64,000 bases of DNA, taken from the NCBI GenBank assembly GCA_024036415.1, contig JAMWET010000768.1:94501-158500 (forward strand), written 5' to 3'. The notes under the pieces were generated by a model. The model did not search any database and was not told the DNA's origin. It was given only the letters and a program-made list of their open reading frames with translations. This document shows, piece after piece, positions 63,701 to 64,000 of the stretch. This stretch comes from Prochilodus magdalenae. Lineage: Eukaryota; Chordata; Actinopteri; Characiformes; Prochilodontidae. The position numbers and the translations under genes are program-made. The stretch's first letter is position 1. Each line of letters starts with the position of its first letter.

Positions 63701-64000
63701 TTGCAGTCATTGATCTGTTTATCTCTGTATATAGAGTTTGTTATATGTGGTTTTGTTTTTCGTCCAGTGTACGCGCTTGTAAATATGTAAATAGCTGTCT
63801 GTGTCGTGTAAATAAAGGTGAAGGGAAAGTATCTTAGTTCTCGTGCCGACCAACTTCTTCCAGGGCCTTAGGCGTCTCGCCCGACACTACCCATAGGGTG
63901 TGACACACCACTCCTGCACCCTGCAGGGGCTGTGGGCCACGCACTATTACACACAGTTTGTATTTTCATCTTGTTCCTACCCCCCGGTGCTCCACTCTTA
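60510..64000 (+). CDS. tor1: Torsin-1 family AAA+ ATPase (5' part; continues beyond window)
   Basis: Torsins are AAA+ ATPases of the ER and nuclear envelope lumen, activated by LAP1/LULL1 type cofactors. Two alternative first exons (60510-60708 and 61317-61497) each end in phase 1 and can each join exon 2 (62910-63175). Exon 2 starts [20 protein letters not shown] and carries the torsin Walker A motif GWTGTGKN in the context [14 protein letters not shown], then [13 protein letters not shown]. It ends in phase 0 after LYK, the usual torsin boundary. Walker B, sensors and the C-terminus must lie right of the window. Similarity is closest to TOR1A/TOR1B; fish usually have one tor1 gene for both. 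Head-to-head with scamp1. Confidence 0.93.
60869..60969. repeat. Near-perfect 100 bp palindrome between the tor1 first exons
   Basis: The arm CTTCCTATTCGAAATTTCTC, then GTTCCACCTTA, is mirrored by TAAGGTGGCATGGGGAAATT, then CGAACAGGAAG. The short central part is also largely self-complementary (TGGTGTAGCAGTTGC against GTAACTGCCCACACCA). A short foldback MITE. Related arm phrases (TTCCATTCCACCTTAAAT) appear at about 7665-7678, 41900-41922 and 47870-47945. Confidence 0.8.
61135..61183 (+). promoter_or_regulatory. tor1: Two CRE-like ACGTCA motifs before exon 1b
   Basis: A full palindromic TGACGTCA lies at 61135-61142, and a second GACGTCA at 61177-61183, some 135-180 bp upstream of the second ATG. 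These are CREB/ATF-type sites, placed where a separate promoter for exon 1b would lie. Use is inferred. Confidence 0.45.
61317..61497 (+). CDS. tor1: tor1 alternative first exon, downstream (1b)
   Basis: It encodes [20 protein letters not shown] as signal peptide, then [20 protein letters not shown] and [20 protein letters not shown], plus one base. The donor ACCG|GTAAGA is strong. It is related to exon 1a (EPxST, hydrophobic stretch, YYxxxxxC, terminal N-x-T) but strongly diverged. It splices in phase to exon 2. This is likely the main form, given the better donor and shorter intron. Confidence 0.88.
61765..61990. repeat. MITE-like repeat, partial copy 4 (tor1 intron)
   Basis: TTTACAGTGGTGGTGGTGGG followed by AACCAGGAGGCCCCATGTG matches the left ends of the copies at 12733 and 31028. 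An A-run lies at about 61896-61911. The right end is not clear. Confidence 0.45.
62910..63175 (+). CDS. tor1: tor1 exon 2 (Walker A exon)
   Basis: The 266 bp exon lies between a TTGTGTCTGGCAG acceptor and an AAG|GTAAGT donor. It encodes 88 full residues plus the shared split glycine. [20 protein letters not shown] contains the nucleotide-binding P-loop; the torsin-specific Asn follows the Lys (GKN rather than GKT/S). Confidence 0.93.
63237..63905 (+). mobile_element. Possible solo LTR in tor1 intron 2
   Basis: The segment begins TGTGATGATG and ends GGGTGTGACACA. It has an AATAAA at about 63810-63815, followed by a T/C-rich stretch and CTTCTTCCAGGGCCTTAGGC, the sort of U3-R-U5 order seen in long terminal repeats. 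No partner LTR, primer binding site or coding region is in the window, and a clean target-site duplication is not evident. Low confidence. Confidence 0.3.

Overview
This window is vertebrate nuclear DNA, almost certainly from a ray-finned (teleost) fish. The genes are split by GT/AG introns. Coding exons make up only a few percent of the 64 kb. The rest is rich in TA, CA and AAT microsatellites, Tc1/mariner remnants, tRNA-derived SINEs, foldback elements and minisatellites typical of fish genomes. An ostariophysan (characin or catfish-like) source is my guess from the look of the repeats, not something I can prove.

Five genes can be supported from conserved protein sequence and splice sites. 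From left to right: (1) the first coding exon of a theta-class glutathione S-transferase, minus strand, 668-779, with the rest outside the window; (2) a complete three-exon ddt (D-dopachrome tautomerase), minus strand, 2694-7882, 118 aa; (3) a complete four-exon chchd10 (mitochondrial twin CX9C protein), minus strand, 9183-13377, 144 aa; (4) a complete nine-exon scamp1 (secretory carrier membrane protein 1), minus strand, 21831-57080, 338 aa, with a 20 kb first intron and a probable 3.6 kb 3' UTR; (5) the 5' part of a torsin-1 gene, plus strand, from 60510 to beyond the window edge. It has two intact, mutually exclusive-looking first exons that both splice in phase to one shared second exon.

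The first three genes are neighbours in other vertebrates too (the GSTT/DDT/MIF/CHCHD10 neighbourhood of human 22q11). Here they lie next to scamp1, and scamp1 and tor1 are arranged head to head across about 3.4 kb. The five genes are ordinary housekeeping genes and do not form a pathway together. Both ddt and chchd10 have CpG-rich promoters, and the chchd10 promoter carries adjacent ERR-like and NRF1-like motifs expected of a mitochondrial gene.

I see no undescribed biological system. The observations most worth checking are the tandem alternative first exons of the torsin gene, with a near-perfect 100 bp palindrome between them; a family of about 530 bp Tc1 deletion derivatives sharing one breakpoint, two of which keep the same 54-codon DNA-binding-domain-only reading frame; the ERR/NRF1 motif pair at chchd10; and several locally duplicated repeat blocks, including a 0.7 kb polypurine tract in scamp1 intron 1.
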